A stretch of DNA of 35,265 bases from NCBI GenBank assembly GCA_017795045.1, contig CP051244.1, forward strand, positions 2,271,659 through 2,306,923, given 5' to 3'. A program made the position numbers and the translations under genes. This document shows positions 8,325 to 17,746 of this stretch, piece by piece. Origin of the DNA: Allomuricauda sp. (lineage in GTDB: Bacteria; Bacteroidota; Bacteroidia; Flavobacteriales; Flavobacteriaceae). The notes under the pieces are model-generated. The model was given only the letters and a program-made list of their open reading frames with translations, was not told the DNA's origin and made no database searches. The number at the start of each line of letters is the position of its first letter. Within the stretch, counting starts at the first letter, position 1.

Positions 8325-8651
8325 CTAAAGTTTACTTTTGGCGTGTTCCAGAGCCAGTTCAATCCACTGGTGCAATTGTTCCTCGGTCTTGAAACCTTTT
8401 TGGGAGACAAAAACAAATTCTTTCATGGGCTTTCCCGTAAAATCCATGGGACGTACATAATCCTGCTGCAAGATACGGTCCATTTTTTCTCCGACCACAC
8501 GAACCATCAATTCATCTTTTACCACTCCTACGGTCATTTTACCTTGATAAAGAAAAGCAATGCCCCCAAACATTTTCTTTTCGGTAAAATCTTCCGGAAA
8601 GAGGCCCAAAAGGTATTGGACCCTACGGGCTATTTCTTCATTGTAGGCCAT
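8325..8651 (-). CDS. TfoX/Sxy N-terminal domain protein
   Basis: A 108-residue small cytosolic protein. MAYNEEIARRVQYLL, EKKMFGGIAFLYQGKMTVGVV and KPMKEFVFV are typical of the TfoX N-terminal domain found alone in many Bacteroidota. In gammaproteobacteria TfoX/Sxy activates competence genes together with CRP; here the C-terminal domain is missing, so that role should not be assumed. I prefer the start at 8651, which aligns with family N-termini; an in-frame ATG at 8675 would add eight residues. It lies between tsaD and rsmE, all on the minus strand. Confidence 0.82.
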   Translation of the reverse strand: MAYNEEIARRVQYLLGLFPEDFTEKKMFGGIAFLYQGKMTVGVVKDELMVRVVGEKMDRILQQDYVRPMDFTGKPMKEFVFVSQKGFKTEEQLHQWIELALEHAKSKL

Positions 8652-8707
8652 ATGCCAGTGTTCTGCTATGTCCAAATATCCGAATAATCCGCGAATCCAA
8701 GACTGGT

Positions 8708-9736
8708 TTAGCTCCCAATTGCATAGCGTGCCTTGGCGGCGACACTTTGGTCGGTAAAATCACCTTTCAGAAATTTTAAGTAACCCACAATCCCGATCAT
8801 GGCGGCATTGTCCGTGCAGTAGGCAAACTTGGGGATATAGGTTTTCCATCCCAATTTTTCCTCAGCTTCCTTAAGTCGGGCACGTATACCGGAGTTGGCG
8901 GCCACACCACCTCCAATGGCAATCTCTTGGATTCCGGTTTGCTCCACGGCCAAAGTCAGTTTATCCATCAGGATTTCCAATATGGTATGCTGTACCGAGG
9001 CGCAGATATCCTTGATGTTTTCCGTAACAAAATTGGGGTTCTTTTGGGTTTCCCGTTGAAGGAAATAAAGAATACTGGTCTTTAGACCACTAAAACTGAA
9101 ATTGAGTCCGTCTACCTTGGGTTTTGGAAACTCAAAAGCATGCGGATTGCCTTCCCGGGCGTATTTGTCCACCAAGGGACCTCCGGGATAGGGCAGTCCC
9201 ATAAGTTTGGCGCTTTTATCAAAGGCTTCGCCCACGGCATCATCCAAGGTTTCGCCAAGGACTTCCATATCAAAATGGTCACAAACTTTCACAATTTGTG
9301 TATGTCCCCCGCTAATGGTCATCCCCAAAAAAGGGAATTTCGGGGGGGTATTGTCATCATCTTCAATAAAGTGTGCCAAAATGTGCGCCTCCATATGGTT
9401 CACCTCGATTAAAGGAATGTCAAGTCCCAAGGCCAAAGACTTGGCAAAGGAGGTGCCCACGAGCAGCGAACCCATAAGTCCGGGGCCACGCGTAAATGCT
9501 ATGGCAGATAGTTGTTTTTTATCGATATTTGCCTTGGCCAAGGCCTGATGAACCACTGGTACAATGTTTTGCTGATGGGCCCGTGAAGCCAACTCTGGGA
9601 CAACACCACCATATTGCTTGTGGATTTCTTGTGTGGCCACCACATTGCTCAGTACCTTTGTATGGCACAAAACAGCGGCAGATGTGTCGTCACAAGAAGA
9701 TTCAATGGCCAGAATATATTTTTTTGGATTTGTCAC
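8708..9736 (-). CDS. tsaD: tRNA N6-adenosine threonylcarbamoyltransferase TsaD
   Basis: A 342-residue ASKHA-fold enzyme that transfers the threonylcarbamoyl group from TC-AMP to A37 of ANN-decoding tRNAs, acting with TsaB and TsaE. Seen are the N-terminal ILAIESSCDDTSAAVL, the metal-binding HMEAHILAHF, SGGHTQIV, FSFSGLKTS and the C-terminal YCTDNAAMIG. Length matches bacterial TsaD. It is the first gene of a probable tsaD/TfoX-like/rsmE run and diverges from the tamB-like gene. Confidence 0.96.
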   Translation of the reverse strand: MTNPKKYILAIESSCDDTSAAVLCHTKVLSNVVATQEIHKQYGGVVPELASRAHQQNIVPVVHQALAKANIDKKQLSAIAFTRGPGLMGSLLVGTSFAKSLALGLDIPLIEVNHMEAHILAHFIEDDDNTPPKFPFLGMTISGGHTQIVKVCDHFDMEVLGETLDDAVGEAFDKSAKLMGLPYPGGPLVDKYAREGNPHAFEFPKPKVDGLNFSFSGLKTSILYFLQRETQKNPNFVTENIKDICASVQHTILEILMDKLTLAVEQTGIQEIAIGGGVAANSGIRARLKEAEEKLGWKTYIPKFAYCTDNAAMIGIVGYLKFLKGDFTDQSVAAKARYAIGS

Positions 9737-9761
9737 TGGTTTTGGAACAAAAATTGGTCAT

Positions 9762-9769
9762 CAAAGGTA
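9762..9769 (-). promoter_or_regulatory. Putative -7 element (TACCTTTG) for tsaD
   Basis: Reads TACCTTTG on the minus strand, 25 nt upstream of the tsaD ATG, a match to TAnnTTTG. It lies about 15 nt from the first possible in-frame codons of the divergent tamB-like gene, so the two control regions are tightly packed. Confidence 0.45.
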
Positions 9770-9819
9770 AAACATAAAGCCCTATCAAAAAACTTCGTAA
9801 AATACTAATACGATTCTTT

Positions 9820-12800
9820 TTGGCCCTAGTACTGCTCATGGTATTGGGGTCTTTGGTGTTGTCCATGCCGGTAGTGCAGACCAAAATTGCCAAATACGCC
9901 ACCAATTCCATCAATGCGGAGTTCGGGACCAACATTCAGATCGATCGGGTTAGCCTTTCACTTTTTACGCTTAATACCGGCATCAAGGGAATTTATATAG
10001 AGGATTATAAAAAAGATACCTTGGCCTATATCCATAAGTTGAGCACTTCTATACTGAACATACGGAACATGGCCAATGGAAAGTTGGAGTTTGGGGACAT
10101 GGAAGTGGACGGTATCATTTTCAATTTAAAGACCTATGAAGGGGAACGGGACACTAATCTGGATGTTTTCGTGGCAAAGTTGGATGACGGGAAGCCAAGA
10201 CCTCCGGGAACACCTCCCTTTTTTATGTCCACCGATGAAATCCTGATCAATAGTGGTAGGTTCCGGTTGATCGATGAAAATTTGGAGGCCCAAGAGTCCC
10301 TCAATTTTTCAGAATTGAAGATATTGGCACGGGATTTTCAAATTTTGGGCCCGGAAGTGACCTTGAAGATTGAAGACCTTTCCACCTTGGCCAAGCGGGG
10401 CATTCGGCTAAAGAAGTTGACTACGCACTTTAAGTATACGAAGGAACAGATGCGTTTTGATTCCCTTCTTGTTGACACGGAAGAATCAGAAATCAAAGGG
10501 AACTTGGTCTTTAACTATAATCGGGAGGATTTTGCCGAGTTTTTGGACAAGGTGAACATCGAGGCACAATTTGATGAATCCAGTGTGGCCCTGAACGAAG
10601 TGAATGCATTTTACAATGAGTTTGGCAAGGACCGGGTAGTGACTTTTTCTGGACAGATGGGAGGAGTGCTCAATCAACTAAAAGTGGATGACCTATATGT
10701 GCACATGGAAAATACCGGTATCCATGGTGATTTTGTGTTCTCCAATATTTTTTCTGATGAGGCTCCCTTTGTCATGCAGGCCGATCTGGACAACCTTACC
10801 TCCAGCTACTATCAACTTAGGGCCATTTTGCCCAATATTTTGGGGGATAACATTCCCGAAACTGTACAAAAGCTAGGACAATTTACGGTTCGAGGTGATG
10901 CAGAAGTGACGGAGACGTCCTTAGATGTAAAAATCAACCTCAATACAGCGGTGGGTAGCAGCTATATGGATGTGCAAATGACCAATCTCCAAGCAAAAAA
11001 TGACGCTTCCTACATAGGTTTTATATCCCTTATAGATTTTGACTTAGGAGATTTTATCGAAGATGATGAATTGGGGCTGACCTCCTTGGATTTCAATGTG
11101 GAAGGAAAGGGATTTGCCGCTGAAAATTTGAATACTGAGGTTATTGGTGATGTCTATAAACTGCAGTTCAACAATTACGAATACAATAACATTAAGGTTT
11201 CAGGGATCTTAAAAGATCAGTTGTTTGATGGTTCCCTGCTTTGCAATGATGAAAATTTCCGATTCGATTTTAAGGGTTTGGCGGACTTTGGCGGTACCGA
11301 GAACAAATTCAACTTTATTGCTGCCGTGGATTACGCCGATCTTAAGGAACTCAATTTTATTGATGACAGCATTTCCATATTCAAAGGTCATGTGAATATG
11401 GATATTGAAGGAAGGACTTTGGATGATATGGTGGGCCAGATGCGTTTTTCCAACACCACCTATCAAAATATAAATACCACCTATTATTTTGAGGATTTTG
11501 CTGTTTTTTCCTCATTTGACAGGGATACGGTCCGCACCATTGAAATCAATTCACCGGATATCATCACAGGGTATGTCAAAGGGAAATTTAAGGTGAATGA
11601 AATAGGCAAATTGGTGCAAAACTCCGTGGGAAGTATTTATACCAATTACAAACCCTTTGAAATTTCGGAGGGTCAGCATGTGGATTTCAACTTTAAGATC
11701 TACAATAAAATTGTGGATGTTTTCTTTCCAGAAGTGGTCTTTGGCCCCAATACCTTTATGCGGGGCAGTATTGTATCGGACGAGGGCGACTTTAAGCTTA
11801 CGTTCAAATCGCCCAGTATAGAGGCGTTTGACAATAGGTTCGATAATGTTGAACTCAAGGTCGATAACAAGAACCCGCTCTTCAATACTTTCGTTTCGGT
11901 GGAGGACATGTCCACGGTCTATTATGACATTAAAGATTTCAGTCTTATCAACACTACATTGAAGGACACGCTTTTCTTTAGAACCGAGTTCAAGGGGGGC
12001 AGCGAGTACAACGACAGTTACAACCTCAATTTCTACCATACCTTCAATGCGAACAACCGATCGGTCATTGGCCTTAAAAAATCGGATATCAGCTTTAAGG
12101 GGAACACTTGGGTGCTGAACAAAGATGGGAACAGTAAGAACAAGGTTATCATCAACAAGACCTTGGACAGCATAACGATAGAGGATGTGGTGATGGACAA
12201 CAACAATAAGGAGCAGATCAGGCTCCGGGGCGAGTTGGCCGATTCTACCTATAAAGACTTGGACCTACAGTTTAAGATTGTGTCCCTCAGCAAGATCACT
12301 CCAGCCATAGACAGCCTTAAGATGAACGGATCGGTGGATGGTTTTCTCAACATCCTACAAAAAGACGGCAAATACCTTCCCACATCCAGCCTTAATGTGA
12401 AAGACTTTAGCGTTAATGGCATGCGTTTGGGAGATTTGGAAGTAGGCATTTTTGGGAACAACAATCTTACCCAATTTGGGGTGAGTACTTGGTTGGTCGA
12501 TAATGGCAAGGAGAAGATGAGCATCAACGGGAAGGTGACCAATATCAACAACAGACAACAAGTGGATCTTGCCGCCAATTTCACCGATTTTAGTCTAGAA
12601 CCCTTTAGCCCATTGGGCGATGGGGTCATTTCCAACATACGGGGCAGTGTCATAGGAAGCGCCAAGATCACTGGAGACCTGTACAACCCGTCCATCAATG
12701 GAACGTTGAGCCTCAACAATGCAGGTATTGGTATTCCCTACCTCAATGTGGACTATAATTTTGCACCCTATTCCCGCGTCCGGCTTTTTGATCAAACCTT

Positions 12801-14259
12801 CTATTTTGAGAATGTAGGGCTTTCCGACGTAGCGGAAGGCACCAAAGCTACTCTGGATGGAACCATTAGCCATACTGGGTTTTCTGACTGGTATCTTGGA
12901 TTGGATGTGGATACCAAGAACGATCGGTTCATGATACTTAATACGGAATATGATGAAGAATCCCTTTATTACGGAAAAGGCTTCATCAATGGTACGGGAA
13001 GTATCTATGGACCAACTGACGCCTTGACCATTGCTGTGGATGCGACCACGGCAAGGGGCACCTCCCTTAAGATTCCGTTGAGTGATGTTACCAGTATAGG
13101 GGACTATTCGTTTATCAATTTTATTGAAAAAGGGGAATCCAATTCCTTTGAACAGGAACGGGTGTTGCAAGATTATCAAGGCTTGGAAATGGCCTTTGAC
13201 CTTGCGGTGACCCCAGAGGCCGAAGTAGAGATCGTAGTAGATCAGAGCACGGGAAGTTCCCTTAAGGGAACCGGGGAAGGAATTTTGTTGATAGAGATCA
13301 ACACCAATGGAAAATTCAATATGTACGGGGAGTTTGTTGCCGTAACGGGTGAGTACAACTTTAAGTATGGCGGGGTCATCGACAAAAAGTTCAAGGTACG
13401 CCCAGGCGGCACCATTCTTTGGGAGCGGGATCCCCTGGCGGCCCAGTTGAACCTTGAGGCCGTATATGCCCTAAATGCCAATCCGGCCCCATTGTTGGAC
13501 AATTCAGGTTTCGCTGGAAGGATACCCACTGAGGTAATCGTGCGTTTGGACGGGGAGCTGGAAAGCCCCAATATCAATTTCGATATTGACTTTCCCGGAA
13601 CCAGTTCCGTGGTACAGTCCGAGCTCCAGTACCGATTGCAGGATCCTACTGTAAAGGAACGAAATGCCTTTTTTCTTTTGGCGCAGGGAACATTCGTGGA
13701 TTCACAGTCCGGAATCAACCAACAGGCTGTTACCGGAAACCTTATACAGACAGCCTCTGGACTCTTGAACCAAATCTTGGGGAGTGACAATGACAAGTTC
13801 AATCTAGGAGTCTCCTACGAGCAAGGTCTTCTGGACCCCAATGCCAGTACGCGGACCGAGAATAGGATAGGGGTCACGGTTTCCACCCAGATATCTGATA
13901 AAATCTTGGTAAACGGAAGAGTAGGGGTGCCTGTGGGAGGAGTTTCCGAAACGGTAGTGGCCGGTGATGTAGAGGTCCAGGTGCTATTGAATGAGCAGGG
14001 GACCCTAAGTGCCAAAATCTTTAATCGGGAGAACCAAATCCAACGATTTTTGGCCGAACGCCAAGGGTATACCCAAGGGGTTGGACTTTCCTATCAGGTA
14101 GACTTCAACAGTTTTAAGGAGCTCATGCAGAAGGTCTTTAAAAAGAAGGACAAAGTACAAGAGGCCCCAAAACAAAAAGAGGCGACTGAGGTTATGGGGC
14201 AGGACAGTCTGATCCGGTTTATGCCCAAGAAAGATTCTCCTTCCAAAACAGGACAATAG
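9820..14259 (+). CDS. tamB: TamB-like translocation and assembly module protein (DUF490)
   Basis: A giant (about 1,479 residues) inner-membrane-anchored periplasmic protein. TamB-family proteins form a beta-taco that spans the periplasm and helps outer-membrane protein assembly or lipid transport; Bacteroidota forms work with an outer-membrane BamA-like partner not seen here. Evidence: one N-terminal hydrophobic anchor followed by MPVVQTKIAKYATNSIN, long repetitive beta-strand sequence with AsmA-like features, and the C-terminal domain from about residue 1000 (TARGTSLKIPLSDV, YGEFVAVTGEYNFKYGGVIDKKFKV, DPLAAQLNLEAVYA, PNINFDIDFPG). The start is uncertain: the coordinate given is a TTG, the first ATG is at 9838, and the reading frame stays open back to 9778, encoding a basic stretch before the anchor. 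See the finding on this start. Confidence 0.92.
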   Translation: MALVLLMVLGSLVLSMPVVQTKIAKYATNSINAEFGTNIQIDRVSLSLFTLNTGIKGIYIEDYKKDTLAYIHKLSTSILNIRNMANGKLEFGDMEVDGIIFNLKTYEGERDTNLDVFVAKLDDGKPRPPGTPPFFMSTDEILINSGRFRLIDENLEAQESLNFSELKILARDFQILGPEVTLKIEDLSTLAKRGIRLKKLTTHFKYTKEQMRFDSLLVDTEESEIKGNLVFNYNREDFAEFLDKVNIEAQFDESSVALNEVNAFYNEFGKDRVVTFSGQMGGVLNQLKVDDLYVHMENTGIHGDFVFSNIFSDEAPFVMQADLDNLTSSYYQLRAILPNILGDNIPETVQKLGQFTVRGDAEVTETSLDVKINLNTAVGSSYMDVQMTNLQAKNDASYIGFISLIDFDLGDFIEDDELGLTSLDFNVEGKGFAAENLNTEVIGDVYKLQFNNYEYNNIKVSGILKDQLFDGSLLCNDENFRFDFKGLADFGGTENKFNFIAAVDYADLKELNFIDDSISIFKGHVNMDIEGRTLDDMVGQMRFSNTTYQNINTTYYFEDFAVFSSFDRDTVRTIEINSPDIITGYVKGKFKVNEIGKLVQNSVGSIYTNYKPFEISEGQHVDFNFKIYNKIVDVFFPEVVFGPNTFMRGSIVSDEGDFKLTFKSPSIEAFDNRFDNVELKVDNKNPLFNTFVSVEDMSTVYYDIKDFSLINTTLKDTLFFRTEFKGGSEYNDSYNLNFYHTFNANNRSVIGLKKSDISFKGNTWVLNKDGNSKNKVIINKTLDSITIEDVVMDNNNKEQIRLRGELADSTYKDLDLQFKIVSLSKITPAIDSLKMNGSVDGFLNILQKDGKYLPTSSLNVKDFSVNGMRLGDLEVGIFGNNNLTQFGVSTWLVDNGKEKMSINGKVTNINNRQQVDLAANFTDFSLEPFSPLGDGVISNIRGSVIGSAKITGDLYNPSINGTLSLNNAGIGIPYLNVDYNFAPYSRVRLFDQTFYFENVGLSDVAEGTKATLDGTISHTGFSDWYLGLDVDTKNDRFMILNTEYDEESLYYGKGFINGTGSIYGPTDALTIAVDATTARGTSLKIPLSDVTSIGDYSFINFIEKGESNSFEQERVLQDYQGLEMAFDLAVTPEAEVEIVVDQSTGSSLKGTGEGILLIEINTNGKFNMYGEFVAVTGEYNFKYGGVIDKKFKVRPGGTILWERDPLAAQLNLEAVYALNANPAPLLDNSGFAGRIPTEVIVRLDGELESPNINFDIDFPGTSSVVQSELQYRLQDPTVKERNAFFLLAQGTFVDSQSGINQQAVTGNLIQTASGLLNQILGSDNDKFNLGVSYEQGLLDPNASTRTENRIGVTVSTQISDKILVNGRVGVPVGGVSETVVAGDVEVQVLLNEQGTLSAKIFNRENQIQRFLAERQGYTQGVGLSYQVDFNSFKELMQKVFKKKDKVQEAPKQKEATEVMGQDSLIRFMPKKDSPSKTGQ

Positions 14260-14365
14260 GCTTATAGTTTTTCACGCATTTTGATGAATTCTTTACGAAA
14301 ACGTTTGAAAAAATCAATGGAGGTAAATAAATTATTAAGCCATTCATATTTTGGATAAAGTTTCC

Positions 14366-14373
14366 TAGTTTTG
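14366..14373 (+). promoter_or_regulatory. Putative -7 element (TAGTTTTG) for pfkA-gap
   Basis: TAGTTTTG matches TAnnTTTG and ends 17 nt before the pfkA ATG, in the 131-bp gap after the tamB-like gene. A TTTTG at 14349-14353 lies upstream, but the spacing is shorter than expected for a -33 element. Confidence 0.45.
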
Positions 14374-14390
14374 ATCCTTTAAAATTTTGA

Positions 14391-16402
<2,012 letters not shown>

Positions 16403-16420
16403 TAATAGTATCTTGCATAT

Positions 16421-16456
16421 AATCCCAGGAGAGGGCAATCGCCCTCTCCTGGGATT
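16421..16456 (+). terminator. Perfect 16-bp hairpin after gap, without a U-tract
   Basis: Two fully complementary 16-base arms (16421-16436 and 16441-16456) flank a 4-base loop AATC. The stem contains GGAGAGGGC and is GC-rich, so it should be very stable. No T-run follows on either strand. It may be a terminator, a 3' stabiliser of the pfkA-gap message, or an attenuator before the downstream kinase, whose ATG lies 21 bp later. Confidence 0.6.
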
Positions 16457-16477
16457 CAACAAAAAACTTTGACGCAT

Positions 16478-17329
16478 ATGATTTTGATTGTGGATAGTGG
16501 AGCCACTAAATCCGATTGGATTGCATTGGACGACAAGGGGAAACAATTGTTTCTTACCCAAACCCTTGGGTTAAGTCCAGAGGTGCTTACACGTGAGGTG
16601 ATTGAGGATAGGTTGGCCAATAATTTTGAGCTTTCCAAGAATAGAGAAATCGTTAGTCAATTGTATTTCTATGGTGCAGGTTGCGGCACGGATAGAATGA
16701 AGAATTTCCTAAAAGAAATTTTCAAGGATTTTTTCCCCAATGCCAAAGCTGAGGTTCGGGAAGATACCTTTGCCGCCATATATGCCACGACCAAGATTGG
16801 ACGTCAAGGGATTGTCTGCATATTGGGCACAGGTTCCAATTGTAGCTATTATGATGGTCATCAATTGATGCAAAAGGTTACCTCATTAGGCTATATCTTA
16901 ATGGACGATGGTAGTGGTAACTTCTTTGGAAGAAAGTTGTTGCGTGATTATTATTTCCATAAGATGCCACAGGATTTGGGAATCAAATTCGCCAAGGAGT
17001 ACAATCTGGAGGCAGATGTCATCAAAGAAAATCTTTACAAACAGCCCAATCCCAATACCTATTTGGCCACGTTTGCCCGTTTCATTATTGAAAACAAGGA
17101 GCATCCGTATTGCAAGGGGGTCATTGAAAAAGGCCTGCAACAGTTTGTGAACAACTACATTATGCAGTTTGAACTGGCCACCAAGGTACCTATCAACTTT
17201 GTAGGTAGTATAGCGCACTTTCTGCAGGACGAACTAAAAGCCTGTTTGGAAAGGAACGATCTTATTCTTGGGGTTATTCGCAGAAGACCTATTGAAGGTC
17301 TGGTTGAGTTTCACCAAGAAACTATTTGA
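16478..17329 (+). CDS. BadF/BadG/BcrA/BcrD-type ATPase, N-acetylglucosamine kinase-like
   Basis: A 283-residue ASKHA-fold kinase. The phosphate-1 loop is DSGATKSDW at the extreme N-terminus, GTGSNCSYYDG forms the second nucleotide or substrate loop, and MDDGSGNFFGRKLL is the family's sugar-kinase signature. Bacteroidota proteins of this length and pattern are usually annotated as N-acetylglucosamine kinases, producing GlcNAc-6-phosphate. The ATG at 16478 is chosen; a TTG nine bases earlier is also in frame. It follows the hairpin after gap and overlaps the convergent RidA gene by 8 bp. Location next to glycolytic genes suits amino-sugar or cell-wall sugar salvage, which is inference. Confidence 0.85.
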   Translation: MILIVDSGATKSDWIALDDKGKQLFLTQTLGLSPEVLTREVIEDRLANNFELSKNREIVSQLYFYGAGCGTDRMKNFLKEIFKDFFPNAKAEVREDTFAAIYATTKIGRQGIVCILGTGSNCSYYDGHQLMQKVTSLGYILMDDGSGNFFGRKLLRDYYFHKMPQDLGIKFAKEYNLEADVIKENLYKQPNPNTYLATFARFIIENKEHPYCKGVIEKGLQQFVNNYIMQFELATKVPINFVGSIAHFLQDELKACLERNDLILGVIRRRPIEGLVEFHQETI

Positions 17330-17702
17330 TTGCGATCATAGAAATTTCAACATTCACAAATTTGGGGAGATTGGCCACTTCCACGGTTTCTCTGGCCGGG
17401 GCGGTATCCGCATCAAAATAGGTGCCGTATACCTCGTTTATTTCCGAAAATTGGTGCATGTCCTTGATGAAAATGGAGGTTTTTACCACATGATCAAAGG
17501 TAAGGCCAGCTTCTTCCAAAATGGCCTTGAGGTTTTCCATGGATTGCTTCGTCTCCTTTTTAATATCCCCTTCCACCAATTTGCCCGTAGTGGGGTCTAT
17601 TGGAATTTGCCCTGAAATGTATAGGGTATCCTTGATCAATACAGCTTGATTATAGGGGCCTATGGGAGCAGGCGCCTTTGGAGTGTTTATGATTTTCTTC
17701 AT
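17322..17702 (-). CDS. RidA family protein (enamine/imine deaminase)
   Basis: A 126-residue cytosolic protein that hydrolyses reactive 2-aminoacrylate-type enamines and imines released by PLP enzymes. The family pattern is clear: NTPKAPAPIGPYNQAV at the start, LYISGQIPIDPTTGKLV, NLKAILEEAG, and PARETVEVANLPKFVNVEI with the conserved substrate-binding Arg. It matches the archetypal active RidA clade by eye. It is convergent with the kinase gene and starts 44 bp downstream of the lptD stop codon on the same strand. Confidence 0.94.
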   Translation of the reverse strand: MKKIINTPKAPAPIGPYNQAVLIKDTLYISGQIPIDPTTGKLVEGDIKKETKQSMENLKAILEEAGLTFDHVVKTSIFIKDMHQFSEINEVYGTYFDADTAPARETVEVANLPKFVNVEISMIAIK

Positions 17703-17746
17703 GGAAAGTCTATGCTTTTGTTTAGAGACTTGAAGATATTCAAAAA

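Noticed and set aside
8325..8651. Competence regulator role for the TfoX-like protein
   Set aside because: Only the N-terminal domain is present, and the competence role is known for gammaproteobacterial two-domain proteins.
12595..13179. Antisense open frame of 194 codons inside the tamB-like gene, and similar long minus-strand frames at 11551-12039 and 13242-13802
   Set aside because: They are shadows of a real gene with strong family features. Their translations show no signal, domain or plausible composition.
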